Counted from the stretch's first letter, positions 16,483 to 25,626 are shown. The stretch is DNA of 51,518 nt from Aureimonas sp. Leaf427 (GCF_001425485.1 NZ_LMQW01000051.1:203765-255282); one strand, 5' to 3'. Numbers and translations: made by a program. The notes: generated by a model from the sequence alone, not told the origin.

Positions 16483-17061
16483 TCAGGCCTCTTCGGACTC
16501 GTCGTCCACGATCTCGTCTTCGCCGCCGTTGCCGGGGACGATCGGGTCCTCGTCGACGCCGTAGATGGCGGCGGCGGAGGTGAGGGTCTCGCCGCGGGCC
16601 TGACGCTCGGCTTCTTCATGCGAACGGGCGATGTTCAGCGAGATGGAGACCTCGACATCGGCATGAAGCTGGATCGAGACGGAGTGCACGCCGATCGCCT
16701 TGATCGGCAGGTTGAGCAGAATCTCGTTGCGGCCGACCTTGAAGCCGTTCTCCTTGAGGATGTCGGAGATGTCGCGCGCGGACACCGAGCCGTACATCTG
16801 GCCGGTCTCGCCGGCGGAGCGCACGACCGTGAAGGTCTGGCCCTGCAGCGTCTCGGCGACGGCGGCCGCCTCGTTCTTCTTCTCTTCGTTGCGGGCGATC
16901 AGGTCCGCCTTCTGCGATTCGAACTTCTTGCGGTTGGCTTCCGAGGCGCGAAGGGCGCGGCCCGTCGGCAGAAGGTAGTTGCGGGCGAAGCCGTCCTTGA
17001 CGCGGACGGTGTCGCCCATCTGGCCGAGGCGGGTGATGCGCTCGAGAAGGATGACGTCCAT
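16483..17061 (-). CDS. rplI: 50S ribosomal protein L9
   Basis: Binds 23S rRNA at the base of the L1 stalk. The N-terminal domain is clear: [19 protein letters not shown] and [14 protein letters not shown]. The long central helix and the C-terminal domain follow. With 192 residues it is about 40 longer than the common form; the extra is a strongly acidic tail ([13 protein letters not shown]). Last gene of the operon rpsF-rpsR-DUF2232-rplI, 32 bases after the DUF2232 gene. Confidence 0.97.
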   Translation of the reverse strand: MDVILLERITRLGQMGDTVRVKDGFARNYLLPTGRALRASEANRKKFESQKADLIARNEEKKNEAAAVAETLQGQTFTVVRSAGETGQMYGSVSARDISDILKENGFKVGRNEILLNLPIKAIGVHSVSIQLHADVEVSISLNIARSHEEAERQARGETLTSAAAIYGVDEDPIVPGNGGEDEIVDDESEEA

Positions 17062-17093
17062 GGCTGTGGTCCTTTGGTTGGGTGGTGGAATGA

Positions 17094-18065
17094 TCAGGCC
17101 GATGCCGCCGGCTCGACCGGTCTGCGCATGGTTTCGGTGAGCCCGAGGATCGTCGCGGCGACCAGCGGGAAGGAGAGAAGGACGATCGCCGTATAGGCGG
17201 CGAAGAGAACGAGGCCGCGCGCGGGTCGTCCGCGCGTGCGGCGGTGGAAGCTGGCAAGGCCGACCAGCGTGAACGCCGCGCCGAACGTGCCGCAGACGAC
17301 GGCCGCGACGGTGGCGACCGTGCCGGAAAGGAACGTGCCGAGAATGCCGATTCCGAAAACCGCGACCGCGACCTTCGGCAGACCTGCCGCCGTCGGAATG
17401 TCGTCGCGCGGACGCGGCAGGCGGCCGGAAGCGCGGGTGACGAGGCCGGAGAGATGCAGGCAGGCGACGAGGATGATCGTCAGAAGCGCCGGCTGCACGA
17501 AGGGCACGATCTTCACCATCACGAGGGCGATCGCCTGGATCTCGTCCTGCGTCACGGGGTCCGCGCCGTTGGCGGCAAGCTGCGTGCGCAGCGCTTCGCC
17601 GATCGAGGCGCCGATTTCGGCGGTGTCGTAGCTGACGAGCCAGCCGACGAAGAGGCAGGCCGTGGTCGCGACGGCCGCGATGGCGAGGAGGATGCGCGGT
17701 AGCGGATACCAGTCTAGGGAAGGCGTCGAAGGAGTGGCGGACGATGTCGCGACGTTTCGCGGCGCCTGCTCGATCGGCCGGGCGAGGCCCGCCAGATGGC
17801 CGATGAGGGCGGCGGGCAGCGTCATCGTCGTCATGAGGATGAGCGCGCTCGACGAAGTACCGGTCAGCGCGGTGATCGCGGCGCCCGACGCGATCGCGGC
17901 GATGGCGCCGGCGACGCTGCCCCAGCCGAGGCTGGCGATGAAGATCGGAATGGGGGTGGCGAGCGAGAGGACGAGCGCGGTCGACGACTGCAGGATCAGC
18001 CCGGCGAAGAGCAGCGCGGCTGCGGCGCCGGCGACGAGGCCTATGAGGATCGCTTGAGGTTTCAT
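17094..18065 (-). CDS. DUF2232 multi-spanning membrane protein
   Basis: A 323-residue inner-membrane protein with about eight hydrophobic segments, for example [20 protein letters not shown] at the start and [19 protein letters not shown] later, matching the DUF2232 (YybS-like) family. Its function is unknown. It is embedded between rpsR and rplI, an arrangement common in Hyphomicrobiales; relatives lie near ribosomal or rplI genes in other phyla too. ATG at 18065 is the only plausible start. A hairpin just after rpsR may set its expression apart from S6 and S18. Confidence 0.8.
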   Translation of the reverse strand: MKPQAILIGLVAGAAAALLFAGLILQSSTALVLSLATPIPIFIASLGWGSVAGAIAAIASGAAITALTGTSSSALILMTTMTLPAALIGHLAGLARPIEQAPRNVATSSATPSTPSLDWYPLPRILLAIAAVATTACLFVGWLVSYDTAEIGASIGEALRTQLAANGADPVTQDEIQAIALVMVKIVPFVQPALLTIILVACLHLSGLVTRASGRLPRPRDDIPTAAGLPKVAVAVFGIGILGTFLSGTVATVAAVVCGTFGAAFTLVGLASFHRRTRGRPARGLVLFAAYTAIVLLSFPLVAATILGLTETMRRPVEPAASA

Positions 18066-18225
18066 GTCGTCCTGGTCGCTGTCCTGCGTCGTAGCGCAGT
18101 TAGGGGCTCAGGCCCCAACTCGGCGGGAAGTTCGGAAAGGCCCGCGCTTTTGATCGGCCATGCCATTGGCCGGGCGGGATGCGGGCGCCCGGTCCCCGAG
18201 GGGAAAGGGCGCTCGCGAAGGTTGG

Positions 18226-18248
18226 AGGCGGCCGTTTGGGAGCCGCCT
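18226..18248 (-). terminator. hairpin 8 bases after the rpsR stop
   Basis: AGGCGGC (18226-18232) pairs with GCCGCCT (18242-18248) around nine bases. It lies between rpsR and the DUF2232 gene and has no T-run on the minus strand. It may attenuate read-through or mark an RNA-processing end rather than stop transcription fully. Confidence 0.35.
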
Positions 18249-18255
18249 TTGTGCC

Positions 18256-18504
18256 TTACTTGATGACGTAGGGCAGAAGGCCGAGGAAGCGGGCGCGCTT
18301 GATCGCCTGGGCGAGGGCGCGCTGGTTCTTCTGCGAGACGGCCGTTATGCGGGACGGGACGATCTTGCCGCGCTCGGAAATGTAGCGCTGCAGGAGACGG
18401 ACGTCCTTGTAGTCGATCTTCGGCGAATCGCTCGCCGCGAACGGGTCGGACTTGCGGCGGCGATGGAACGGCCGGCGCACGGTCGAGGAGGAAGTGTCGC
18501 TCAT
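18256..18504 (-). CDS. rpsR: 30S ribosomal protein S18
   Basis: An 82-residue small-subunit protein that binds 16S rRNA together with S6. It carries the family core [33 protein letters not shown] and the C-terminal [12 protein letters not shown]. It begins 6 bases after the rpsF stop, consistent with equal production of the S6-S18 pair. Confidence 0.97.
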   Translation of the reverse strand: MSDTSSSTVRRPFHRRRKSDPFAASDSPKIDYKDVRLLQRYISERGKIVPSRITAVSQKNQRALAQAIKRARFLGLLPYVIK

Positions 18505-18510
18505 CGTGGC

Positions 18511-18957
18511 TTACTCCGCATCTACGGGGCGGGGACGGCGCGGACGATCGTCGTCGTCGCGACGCGGACGGTCGTCGCGGTCGCGGCGCGGACGGTCGCC
18601 GCCCGGGCGGTCGCCATCGCGGCGCGGACGGTCGTCGCGCTTCTGCATCATGACGGACTGTGCGTCGTCATGCTTCTCCACCTTGATGGTGATGTAGCGC
18701 AGGATGTCCTCGTTGAAGCGCATCTGGCGCTCCATCTCCTGAACGGCCGATGCGGGCGCATCGATGTTCATGAGGGTGTAGTAGGCCTTCCGGTTCTTGC
18801 GAATCCGGTAGGTGAGGGTCTTCAGACCCCAGTTCTCGACCTTCCCGACACTGCCGCCATTGGCTTCGACCACGCCGCGATACTGCTCGACGAGTTGGTC
18901 GACCTGCTGGCCGCTGATGTCCTGGCGGGCGAGAAAGACATGCTCGTACTGAGCCAT
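18511..18957 (-). CDS. rpsF: 30S ribosomal protein S6 with charged repeat tail
   Basis: The first 100 or so residues are a standard S6: [19 protein letters not shown]-type core [21 protein letters not shown] and [18 protein letters not shown]. It forms the S6-S18 pair on the 30S platform. The last 45 residues are a low-complexity tail of Arg, Asp, Pro and Gly with repeats of the RDDRPRRD type, encoded by imperfect DNA repeats near 18530-18640. Such tails are common in alphaproteobacterial S6 and vary in length. The ATG at 18957 is chosen because the S6 fold begins there. First gene of the ribosomal operon. Confidence 0.96.
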   Translation of the reverse strand: MAQYEHVFLARQDISGQQVDQLVEQYRGVVEANGGSVGKVENWGLKTLTYRIRKNRKAYYTLMNIDAPASAVQEMERQMRFNEDILRYITIKVEKHDDAQSVMMQKRDDRPRRDGDRPGGDRPRRDRDDRPRRDDDDRPRRPRPVDAE

Positions 18958-19259
18958 CACTTTCGCCTTTCCATTTTGCGTTGTCGCAACCTGCCCGAGA
19001 CAGCGGCTAAGCCTCTGCGACTCTCCAAATGCCCTGGGGCACTGGCGGAAAGGCGCGTCTTCGAGATTTGGTCGAGAGCGGGGACACGGGACGCGCCGGC
19101 TCCTTCGAGCCGCCTTCGCCCTCGCTTCGGACGAAGATCGTCCGTCGTTCGGGCACAAGTCCGTTCAGCCCCCGGCTGTTCGCCGGGCAGTGAGACGAGG
19201 GTTGCCTAGACGCAATTGCCCTGAAACGCAAGAGCGGCCCGAGCCGGCGTCGTCCGGCG
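18958..19259 (-). promoter_or_regulatory. rpsF promoter and structured leader
   Basis: The 302 bases upstream of rpsF hold no credible gene. On the minus strand CTTGCG (19225-19230 area) and TCTAGG lie 16 bases apart as a possible promoter. Downstream are two compact hairpins, GGACGA/TCGTCC around 19129-19143 and GGCTC/GAGCC around 19098-19111. A structured leader before rpsF fits the known S6-S18 autoregulation in other bacteria, but I could not match the defined motif by eye. Confidence 0.4.
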
Positions 19260-21662
19260 TCAGGCCTTGCGGGCGGACAGGGACGAGCCCCGCGACCGCG
19301 AGAGCCCGTCCTGGCGCAAGAGCCGGTCGAGGGCGGCCTCGGCTGGCTCGGGCGGGGCGAGGAGGGAGCCCTGCGCATCCGTTCCGCCGATGGATTTCAG
19401 CGCGGCATATTGCTGCTCGGTCTCGACGCCCTCGGCCGTCAGCTTCCGGCCGAGGCGGCGGCAGATGGAAAGGACGGCGGAGGCGATCGCCTCGGCATCC
19501 TCGTCGCGCCCGATCCCCTCGATGATGGAGCCGTGCAGCTTCACCCGGTCGAAGGGCAGGGCCTGAAGGATGGCAAGTCCGCTGCCGGCCGCGCCGAAAT
19601 CGTCGAGCGCCACCGTCATGCCGCCGGCGCGGATCGCATCGAGCGTCTGCCGGACGGCGGCCATGTCCTTCTGCAAGGGACTTCGCGTCATCTCGATCTC
19701 GATCAGCGATGGATCGATCTCGGCATTGCGCAGGGTTTCGATCATCCGCTCGGCGATGCCGGAGCGCGAGAGGGTCGTCGGCGAGATGTTGACGGAAAGG
19801 CAGGGCCGCCGGATGCCTGCCTTTTGAAAGTCCTTCGCCTGCTGCACGGCCCGCCGGAGCGCCCAGAGATCGATGAGCACGATCAGGCCCGCCTCCTCGG
19901 CCACCGGCAGGAAGAGGCCTGGACTGACGAAGCCGTTCATCCGCCGGCTGAACCAGCGGATCAGCGTCTCCATCCGCGTGATGCGGCCCGTGTCGATGTC
20001 GAAGGTGGGCTGGAAATAGAGGTCGAACTCGTCGTGCGCCAGCGCCAGCGCCAGGTCGCCGGCCAGCCGCCGCTCGTCGCTCATCTCGTCCAGCGAGGGA
20101 TCGTAGCAGGCAAAGCCGTTCCGCCCGTTGCGCTTGACGCTGTAGAGCGCAGCGTCCGCCGCGCGCTGCACCTCGATGCCGGTCGTCCCGTCCAGCGGCA
20201 TGGACGCGACGCCCGCCGAGCAGCCGATCGAGGCGACGATGCCGTCCACCGTGAACGGCTTGCCGATCTGCAGGACGATCTCCTCCGCCATGTCGAGCGC
20301 AACGCCGCGCGAATCGTCGCTGACGATGACGGCGAATTCGTCGCCGCCCAGCCGGAAGATCTCGCCGCGATTGCGGACGGCGGCGTTCAACCGCTCCGCG
20401 ACGGTCGCGAGGAGAAGGTCGCCGACGTGATGGCCGTGATCGTCGTTGACGAGCTTGAATCGGTCGAGGTCGAGCGCGACCAGATGGACGGGATAGGTCT
20501 CGACGTCCCGCGCCTCGATCCTTGCCCAGCGAAGCGAAAAAAGGCTGCGGTTGCCGAGCCCCGTCAGCGGGTCGTGATGGGCCATGTGCTCGATCTGCAG
20601 CTTGGCGACGCGCAGGGCCGTGAAATCGGCGAGCGTCACGATTCGCGCGCCCCGCACGCGCCGGCTCGGTGCGATCGAAACCATGACGTGCAGCACGTCG
20701 TCGCTGCGCCGGATCTCGGCGTCGAAGGTCGTGCTCTTAGCAAGATGCGCTTCGATGGAGAGGCCGTCGGAGGGAATCAGCTGCCGGAAGAGATCGATCG
20801 CCTCGATCGGCTGGCCGAGAAGTTCCGTCGCCGCCTTGTTGGCGAAGACGACATTCCCGGCCGCACCGAGTTTCACGATGCCGGTCGGCGCATTCTCGGC
20901 GATGAGACGATAGCGCTCTTCGGCTTCTACCAGCCGCTCCAGACGCGCGACGTCCTCGCTGACGTCGAAGTTCAGCGCCAGCGATCCCCGGCCCTCGGAG
21001 CGCGCGCGAGAGCGGCTTTCGACGTAGCGGCCGGAGGGGCGCCGGCCGGTCGCCCTGACCTCGTCGCCGGTCTCGACCTTCTTCAGATAGTCCGATGCAT
21101 CGTAGGCACCGTAATCCCCGCGCTCCACGCAGAAGCGGACGATCTCGTCGCGCCGGAGGCCACGCCGGAGAAAGCCGGCGGGCGCTTCCAGCAGGTCTTC
21201 GGCAAGCTGGTTGTGAAGGCGCACGACGTCGCGTCCCTCGGGGTCGCGGTCGTAGAGGATGATGCCGTGATCGACCTGGCTCAGCACCTCGGCGAGGAGT
21301 TCGCTGTCGGTCAGTTCGCCGTCGGCGTCCTCGATGAACTCCTCCGACCATTCGACCGTCCTCAGGCCGGCGCGAAGACCCTGGACGCGCAGGATGATGC
21401 GCGTCACGCCCGCTTCAAGGACGATCGAGCCGGTCGAGCGGCAGACGAGCTGGATCGCCTTCTGCCGATCCCCGCGTCCGCCGCCGCCCAGACGCGCGAA
21501 GAGAAGATCGACGAGATCCTCCGCATCGCCGGGCGCGCGGCCGAGCTGGCGAAAGGCCGCCAATCCGACATGCCGCAGAGCGCCGTCGGAATCGACGACG
21601 ACTTGCGGAAGATCGGACTGTGCCAGTTCGCCAAGCCAACCGCTTTGCGCGTCGTCTGTCAT
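19260..21662 (-). CDS. PAS-GGDEF-EAL cyclic-di-GMP signalling protein
   Basis: An 800-residue, mostly soluble protein. A PAS-like sensor (AEERYRLIAENAPTGIVKLG near residue 235 on) precedes a GGDEF domain (LTGLGNRSLF near 365, LGGDEFAV near 438) and an EAL-type domain (QPTFDIDTGRI near 550 to the C-terminus). The GGDEF active site is intact, but the inhibitory RxxD site reads RNRG. The EAL signature reads ETL, a conserved Glu of the ITES motif is Arg (EMTRS), and K-x-D reads KLHGS; DDFG, AEGVE and QG are kept. A diguanylate cyclase with a weak or regulatory EAL domain is my inference. No transmembrane segment is seen. The ATG at 21662 follows AAGGACC. Confidence 0.9.
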   Translation of the reverse strand: MTDDAQSGWLGELAQSDLPQVVVDSDGALRHVGLAAFRQLGRAPGDAEDLVDLLFARLGGGGRGDRQKAIQLVCRSTGSIVLEAGVTRIILRVQGLRAGLRTVEWSEEFIEDADGELTDSELLAEVLSQVDHGIILYDRDPEGRDVVRLHNQLAEDLLEAPAGFLRRGLRRDEIVRFCVERGDYGAYDASDYLKKVETGDEVRATGRRPSGRYVESRSRARSEGRGSLALNFDVSEDVARLERLVEAEERYRLIAENAPTGIVKLGAAGNVVFANKAATELLGQPIEAIDLFRQLIPSDGLSIEAHLAKSTTFDAEIRRSDDVLHVMVSIAPSRRVRGARIVTLADFTALRVAKLQIEHMAHHDPLTGLGNRSLFSLRWARIEARDVETYPVHLVALDLDRFKLVNDDHGHHVGDLLLATVAERLNAAVRNRGEIFRLGGDEFAVIVSDDSRGVALDMAEEIVLQIGKPFTVDGIVASIGCSAGVASMPLDGTTGIEVQRAADAALYSVKRNGRNGFACYDPSLDEMSDERRLAGDLALALAHDEFDLYFQPTFDIDTGRITRMETLIRWFSRRMNGFVSPGLFLPVAEEAGLIVLIDLWALRRAVQQAKDFQKAGIRRPCLSVNISPTTLSRSGIAERMIETLRNAEIDPSLIEIEMTRSPLQKDMAAVRQTLDAIRAGGMTVALDDFGAAGSGLAILQALPFDRVKLHGSIIEGIGRDEDAEAIASAVLSICRRLGRKLTAEGVETEQQYAALKSIGGTDAQGSLLAPPEPAEAALDRLLRQDGLSRSRGSSLSARKA

Positions 21663-21797
21663 GAAGGTCCTTCGAGGACGAAAGCGCCGGGGAGGCTGCG
21701 TCTTTGCAACTCGTCCACGATCCGAAGATGCTACTCTAGGTCGGACAAGGTTGATCTTCCTTTAAGGACTTGGCTCGGAGTTGAGGCTTTGGGGCGC

Positions 21798-21826
21798 TTG
21801 ACAGCTCCGGGCGCTTGAGCCTTCAA
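21798..21826 (+). promoter_or_regulatory. candidate fabD promoter
   Basis: TTGACA at 21798-21803 and CTTCAA at 21821-21826 are 17 bases apart, 70 bases before the fabD start. GGCGCTTGA occurs twice, at 21793-21801 and 21810-21818, so a direct repeat overlaps the -35 and spacer and could be an operator. Confidence 0.45.
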
Positions 21827-21895
21827 CACGCCCGACAAGAGGCAGGGCCGGCGAACTTCGCGCGGCCCGCGAGCCTGGTATTTCGGGGGGCGGGA

Positions 21896-22840
21896 ATGAC
21901 GCTGGCATTGATGTTTCCGGGTCAGGGCAGCCAGAGCGCCGGCATGGGCCGGGCGCTGAGCGAGGCGTTCGCCGAGAGCCGCCGCGTCTTCGACGAGGTG
22001 GACGAGGCGCTCGGCGAGCGGCTCTCGACACTCATCTTCGAGGGGCCGGACGACGAGCTGACCCTCACCGCCAATGCCCAGCCCGCCCTCATGGCGGTGT
22101 CGTTGGCGGCGTTGCGCGCCATGGAAGCCCGCGGATTCGACCTCTCCGCCCGCGCCGCCTTCGTCGCGGGCCATTCGCTCGGCGAATATTCCGCGCTGGC
22201 GGCCGCCGGCTCGCTCGGCATCGGCGAGACGGCGAAGCTCCTGCGCATCCGCGGCGAGGCAATGCAGGCGGCCGTTCCGGCCGGGCGCGGCTCGATGGCG
22301 GCCATTCTCGGCCTCGATCACGAGGCGGTCGCAGCCGTCACCGCCGATGCGTCCGATCGGAGCGGCGCCTGCCAGCCCGCCAACGACAATGGCGGCGGGC
22401 AGATCGTCATTTCCGGCGAGGCCGGCGCCGTCGCCCGCGCCATGGCGCTCGCCACCGAGCGCGGCGCCAAGCGCGCCATTGCCCTCAGCGTCTCCGCGCC
22501 CTTCCACTCCGCCCTGATGCAGCCGGCGGCCGAGCGCATGGCCGAGGCGCTGGCGGGTGCAACGATTCGCCCGCCCGTCGTGCCGCTCGTCGCCAATGTC
22601 CTCGCAGCCCCGATCACCGATCCCGGCGAGATTCGCCGCCGTCTCGTCGAGCAGGTGACGGGGCAGGTCCGTTGGCGCGAATCGGTCGAGTTCATGGCCT
22701 CGGCCGGCGTCGACACGCTGTTCGAGGTCGGCAGCGGCAAGGTGCTGGCCGGGCTTGCCAAACGCATCGACAAGTCCTTGAAGGCACAGAGCATCGGCAC
22801 GCCCGCCGACCTCGACGCGGCGCTGGCGCCCGCCACCTGA
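21896..22840 (+). CDS. fabD: malonyl-CoA:ACP transacylase
   Basis: Loads malonyl groups from CoA onto acyl carrier protein for fatty acid synthesis. The 314-residue protein opens MTLALMFPGQGSQSAGMG and has the nucleophile elbow GHSLGEY at 92-98 (Ser94) and catalytic His204 in APFHSALM. The ATG at 21896 sits after a GGGGGG-rich site; the fold begins right there, so longer starts are not needed. First of a fab cluster: fabD, fabG, acpP, fabF. Confidence 0.97.
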   Translation: MTLALMFPGQGSQSAGMGRALSEAFAESRRVFDEVDEALGERLSTLIFEGPDDELTLTANAQPALMAVSLAALRAMEARGFDLSARAAFVAGHSLGEYSALAAAGSLGIGETAKLLRIRGEAMQAAVPAGRGSMAAILGLDHEAVAAVTADASDRSGACQPANDNGGGQIVISGEAGAVARAMALATERGAKRAIALSVSAPFHSALMQPAAERMAEALAGATIRPPVVPLVANVLAAPITDPGEIRRRLVEQVTGQVRWRESVEFMASAGVDTLFEVGSGKVLAGLAKRIDKSLKAQSIGTPADLDAALAPAT

Positions 22841-22916
22841 TCTTCATCGCCCCGGCGCCCGTCCGGAGCGCCGAAACCGGCCGGAGAGGCCGACGAGACA
22901 TCGGAGCTGATTCCAT

Positions 22917-23654
22917 ATGTTCGACCTGACCGGCCGCAAGGCCCTCGTCACCGGCGCATCCGGCGGCATTGGCGAGGCCATCGCCCGCGCCCTCCACCAG
23001 TCGGGCGCTACCGTCGGCCTGCACGGCACGCGCCGCGAGAAGCTCGATGCTCTCGCCGCCGATCTCGGCGAGCGCGCCCATGTCTTCCCCGCCGATCTCG
23101 GCAACCGCGACGATCAGAAGGCGCTGGCCGAGGCGGCGGACAAGGCGATGGACGGGGTCGACATCCTCGTCAACAATGCCGGCGTCACCAAGGACGGGCT
23201 CTTCGTGCGCATGTCCGACGACGACTGGGACAAGGTCATCGAGATCGACCTCACCGCCGCCTTCCGGCTGACGCGCGGGCTGACCCACGCCATGATGCGC
23301 CGCCGCTTCGGCCGCGTCATCAACATCACCTCCATCGTCGGCGTGACCGGCAATCCGGGTCAGGCGAACTACTGCGCCGCCAAGGCCGGCATGATCGGCT
23401 TCTCGAAGTCGCTCGCCCAGGAAATCGCCTCGCGCAACGTCACGGTGAACTGCATCGCGCCCGGCTTCATCTCGAGCGCGATGACGGAAAAGCTGAACGA
23501 CAAGCAGAAGGAGGCGATCATGTCGGCCATCCCGATGCGCCGCATGGGCGAAGGCGCCGAGATCGCCGCCGCCGCCGTCTTCCTCGCCTCCAACGAGGCC
23601 GCCTACGTCACCGGGCAGACGATCCACGTCAACGGCGGCATGGCGATGATCTGA
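22917..23654 (+). CDS. fabG: 3-oxoacyl-ACP reductase
   Basis: NADPH-dependent reduction of 3-ketoacyl-ACP in fatty acid elongation. The 245-residue SDR has TGASGGIG at 12-19, NNAG at 85-88, and the catalytic triad Ser138, Tyr151 and Lys155 (YCAAK). The C-terminus ending HVNGGMAMI is the usual FabG form. It starts 76 bases after fabD and acpP follows 198 bases later. Its place between fabD and acpP makes the FabG assignment firm among SDRs. Confidence 0.97.
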   Translation: MFDLTGRKALVTGASGGIGEAIARALHQSGATVGLHGTRREKLDALAADLGERAHVFPADLGNRDDQKALAEAADKAMDGVDILVNNAGVTKDGLFVRMSDDDWDKVIEIDLTAAFRLTRGLTHAMMRRRFGRVINITSIVGVTGNPGQANYCAAKAGMIGFSKSLAQEIASRNVTVNCIAPGFISSAMTEKLNDKQKEAIMSAIPMRRMGEGAEIAAAAVFLASNEAAYVTGQTIHVNGGMAMI

Positions 23655-23662
23655 TCGAACAG

Positions 23663-23689
23663 GCCGACCCGTCCGTGTTTCGGGTTGGC
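23663..23689 (+). terminator. hairpin after fabG
   Basis: GCCGACCCG (23663-23671) pairs with CGGGTTGGC (23681-23689), with one G-T pair. No T-run follows. It lies between fabG and acpP and could partly stop fabG transcripts or mark an RNA end; TTGACC at about 23707-23712 may then begin a separate acpP promoter. Confidence 0.35.
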
Positions 23690-23852
23690 TCTGATACCCC
23701 ACGGACTTTGACCTTCACCGCGACCATGCTAAGCGCAAACCGTGAATGCGGCGAAACCGCCGCGTTCCTGGGGGCGCCCGATCGCGAGTGCTTGATTCAC
23801 CAACGGCCCGCGTCTAACGAGAGCGGCGAAGCAACCCAACTGAGGACGAGAC

Positions 23853-24089
23853 ATGAGCGATACCGCTGAGCGCGTGAAGAAGATCGTGATCGAGCATCTG
23901 GGCGTCGAGCAGGAGAAGGTCACCGAGAACGCGAGCTTCATCGACGATCTCGGCGCGGACAGCCTGGACACGGTCGAGCTGGTCATGGCCTTCGAGGAAG
24001 AGTTCGGCGTCGAGATCCCGGACGATGCCGCCGAGACCATTCTCACGGTCGGCGACGCCGTGAAGTTCATCGAGAAGAATCAGGCCTGA
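23853..24089 (+). CDS. acpP: acyl carrier protein
   Basis: A 78-residue acidic carrier for growing acyl chains. The phosphopantetheine site is Ser37 in [10 protein letters not shown]. Length and the helix pattern ([29 protein letters not shown]) match AcpP. The ATG follows GAGGACGAGAC. It sits between fabG and fabF with a 198-base upstream gap that probably contains its own promoter, as expected for a very abundant protein. Confidence 0.98.
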   Translation: MSDTAERVKKIVIEHLGVEQEKVTENASFIDDLGADSLDTVELVMAFEEEFGVEIPDDAAETILTVGDAVKFIEKNQA

Positions 24090-24128
24090 TCCGCGGGGCG
24101 GGCCACCGCCGTCGCTGAAGAGTGTAGC

Positions 24129-25394
24129 ATGAGACGAGTCGTCATCACCGGCATCGGGATGGTCAGCCCTCTCGGCGCTGGCGCCGACACGACCTGGAAG
24201 CGCTTGCTCGCCGGCGAAAGCGGCGCGGGCAAGATCACGTCCTTCCAGGTCGACGACCTGTCGTGCCAGGTCGCCTGCCAGATCCCGATCGGAGACGGTT
24301 CGGGCGGGACCTTCAATGCCGACCAGTGGTTGGAGCCGAAGGAACAGCGCAAGGTCGATGATTTCATCGTCTATGCGATCGCGGCCGCGACTGAGGCGCT
24401 GGACGATGCGAACTGGCATCCCGAGACCTATGAAGACCAGATCGCCTCCGGAGTCCTGATCGGCTCCGGGATAGGCGGTCTGGAGGGCATCGAGCGCACC
24501 GCGCTTCTGATGGCCGAGAAGGGTCCGCGCCGGATCAGTCCGTTCTTCATTCCGGGCAGCCTGATCAATCTCGCTTCCGGCCATGTCTCCATCCGCAACA
24601 AGCTGAAGGGCCCGAACCACTCCGTGGTCACGGCCTGCTCGACCGGGGCGCATGCCATCGGCGACGCTTCGCGGCTGATCGCGCTCGGCGATGCCGACGT
24701 GATGGTAGCCGGCGGTGCCGAATCGCCGGTCTGCCGGCTGTCCATGGCGGGCTTCGCCGCCTGCCGCGCGCTGTCCACCCATTTCAACGACGATCCGACC
24801 AGAGCCTCGCGGCCCTATGACCGCGACCGCGACGGTTTCGTCATGGGCGAGGGCGCCGGCATCGTCGTGCTCGAGGAATTGGAGCATGCGCAGGCGCGCG
24901 GCGCCAAGATCTATGCCGAAATCGTCGGCTACGGCATGTCCGGCGATGCCTATCACATCACCGCTCCCGCCGAGGACGGCGACGGCGCCTTCCGCTGCAT
25001 GTCCGCCGCCCTGAAGCGCGCGGGCATCGGTGCCTCCGATCTCGACTACATCAATGCCCACGGCACTTCGACGCCGCTCGGCGACGAGATCGAGCTGCGC
25101 GCCATCGAGCGCCTGCTCGGCGACAGCGCGACGGGCACGCTGATGTCCTCGACCAAGTCGGCCATCGGCCATCTTCTCGGCGCTGCCGGGTCGGTCGAGG
25201 CGATCTTCTGCGCCCTGGCGATCCGCGACGGCGTCGTTCCGCCCACGATCAATCTCGACAATCCGTCCGTCGAGACGAAGATCGATCTCGTGCCGCACGT
25301 CAAACGCGAGCGGCGCGTGGACATCGCCCTGTCCAATTCCTTCGGCTTCGGCGGCACGAACGCCTCCCTCGTGATGCGCCGCTTCGAAGGCTGA
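24129..25394 (+). CDS. fabF: 3-oxoacyl-ACP synthase II
   Basis: Condenses acyl-ACP with malonyl-ACP to lengthen fatty acids. The 421-residue thiolase-fold enzyme has the catalytic triad Cys170 (TACSTGAHAIG), His311 (NAHGTSTPLGD) and His348 (KSAIGHLLGAAG), and the late NSFGFGGTNASL. It begins 39 bases after acpP. This order, acpP-fabF-mltG, is common in Hyphomicrobiales. Confidence 0.98.
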   Translation: MRRVVITGIGMVSPLGAGADTTWKRLLAGESGAGKITSFQVDDLSCQVACQIPIGDGSGGTFNADQWLEPKEQRKVDDFIVYAIAAATEALDDANWHPETYEDQIASGVLIGSGIGGLEGIERTALLMAEKGPRRISPFFIPGSLINLASGHVSIRNKLKGPNHSVVTACSTGAHAIGDASRLIALGDADVMVAGGAESPVCRLSMAGFAACRALSTHFNDDPTRASRPYDRDRDGFVMGEGAGIVVLEELEHAQARGAKIYAEIVGYGMSGDAYHITAPAEDGDGAFRCMSAALKRAGIGASDLDYINAHGTSTPLGDEIELRAIERLLGDSATGTLMSSTKSAIGHLLGAAGSVEAIFCALAIRDGVVPPTINLDNPSVETKIDLVPHVKRERRVDIALSNSFGFGGTNASLVMRRFEG

Positions 25395-25413
25395 CACCGG
25401 CGTCCTGGAGAAG

Positions 25414-25515
25414 GGGCCACGGGTATCACGGCGCGCCCCCTTTGACATGCTCGGGAGGTGCGGCGGAGCTGATGCCGCCGTCCCGCCCTGACTGAGGTTG
25501 GGCCACCGGTATGAC
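25414..25515. repeat. two 16-bp near-identical direct repeats upstream of mltG
   Basis: GGGCCACGGGTATCAC at 25414-25429 and GGGCCACCGGTATGAC at 25500-25515 match at 14 of 16 positions, 70 bases apart, in the 232-base fabF-mltG gap. The first copy lies inside a loose stem (AAGGGG at 25411-25416 with CCCCTT at about 25437-25442) that could be the fabF terminator. No coding sequence is seen in the gap. Confidence 0.4.
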
Positions 25516-25626
25516 ACCCTTGCCCGAGCCTTGCCGGGAACAGGGTTCTCGCTGCGATAACCGGGCTTTCGCCACAATGGGATGATGCTTCGGCGCTTCC
25601 TTTCATGATGTTCCGAGGGCCAGCGC

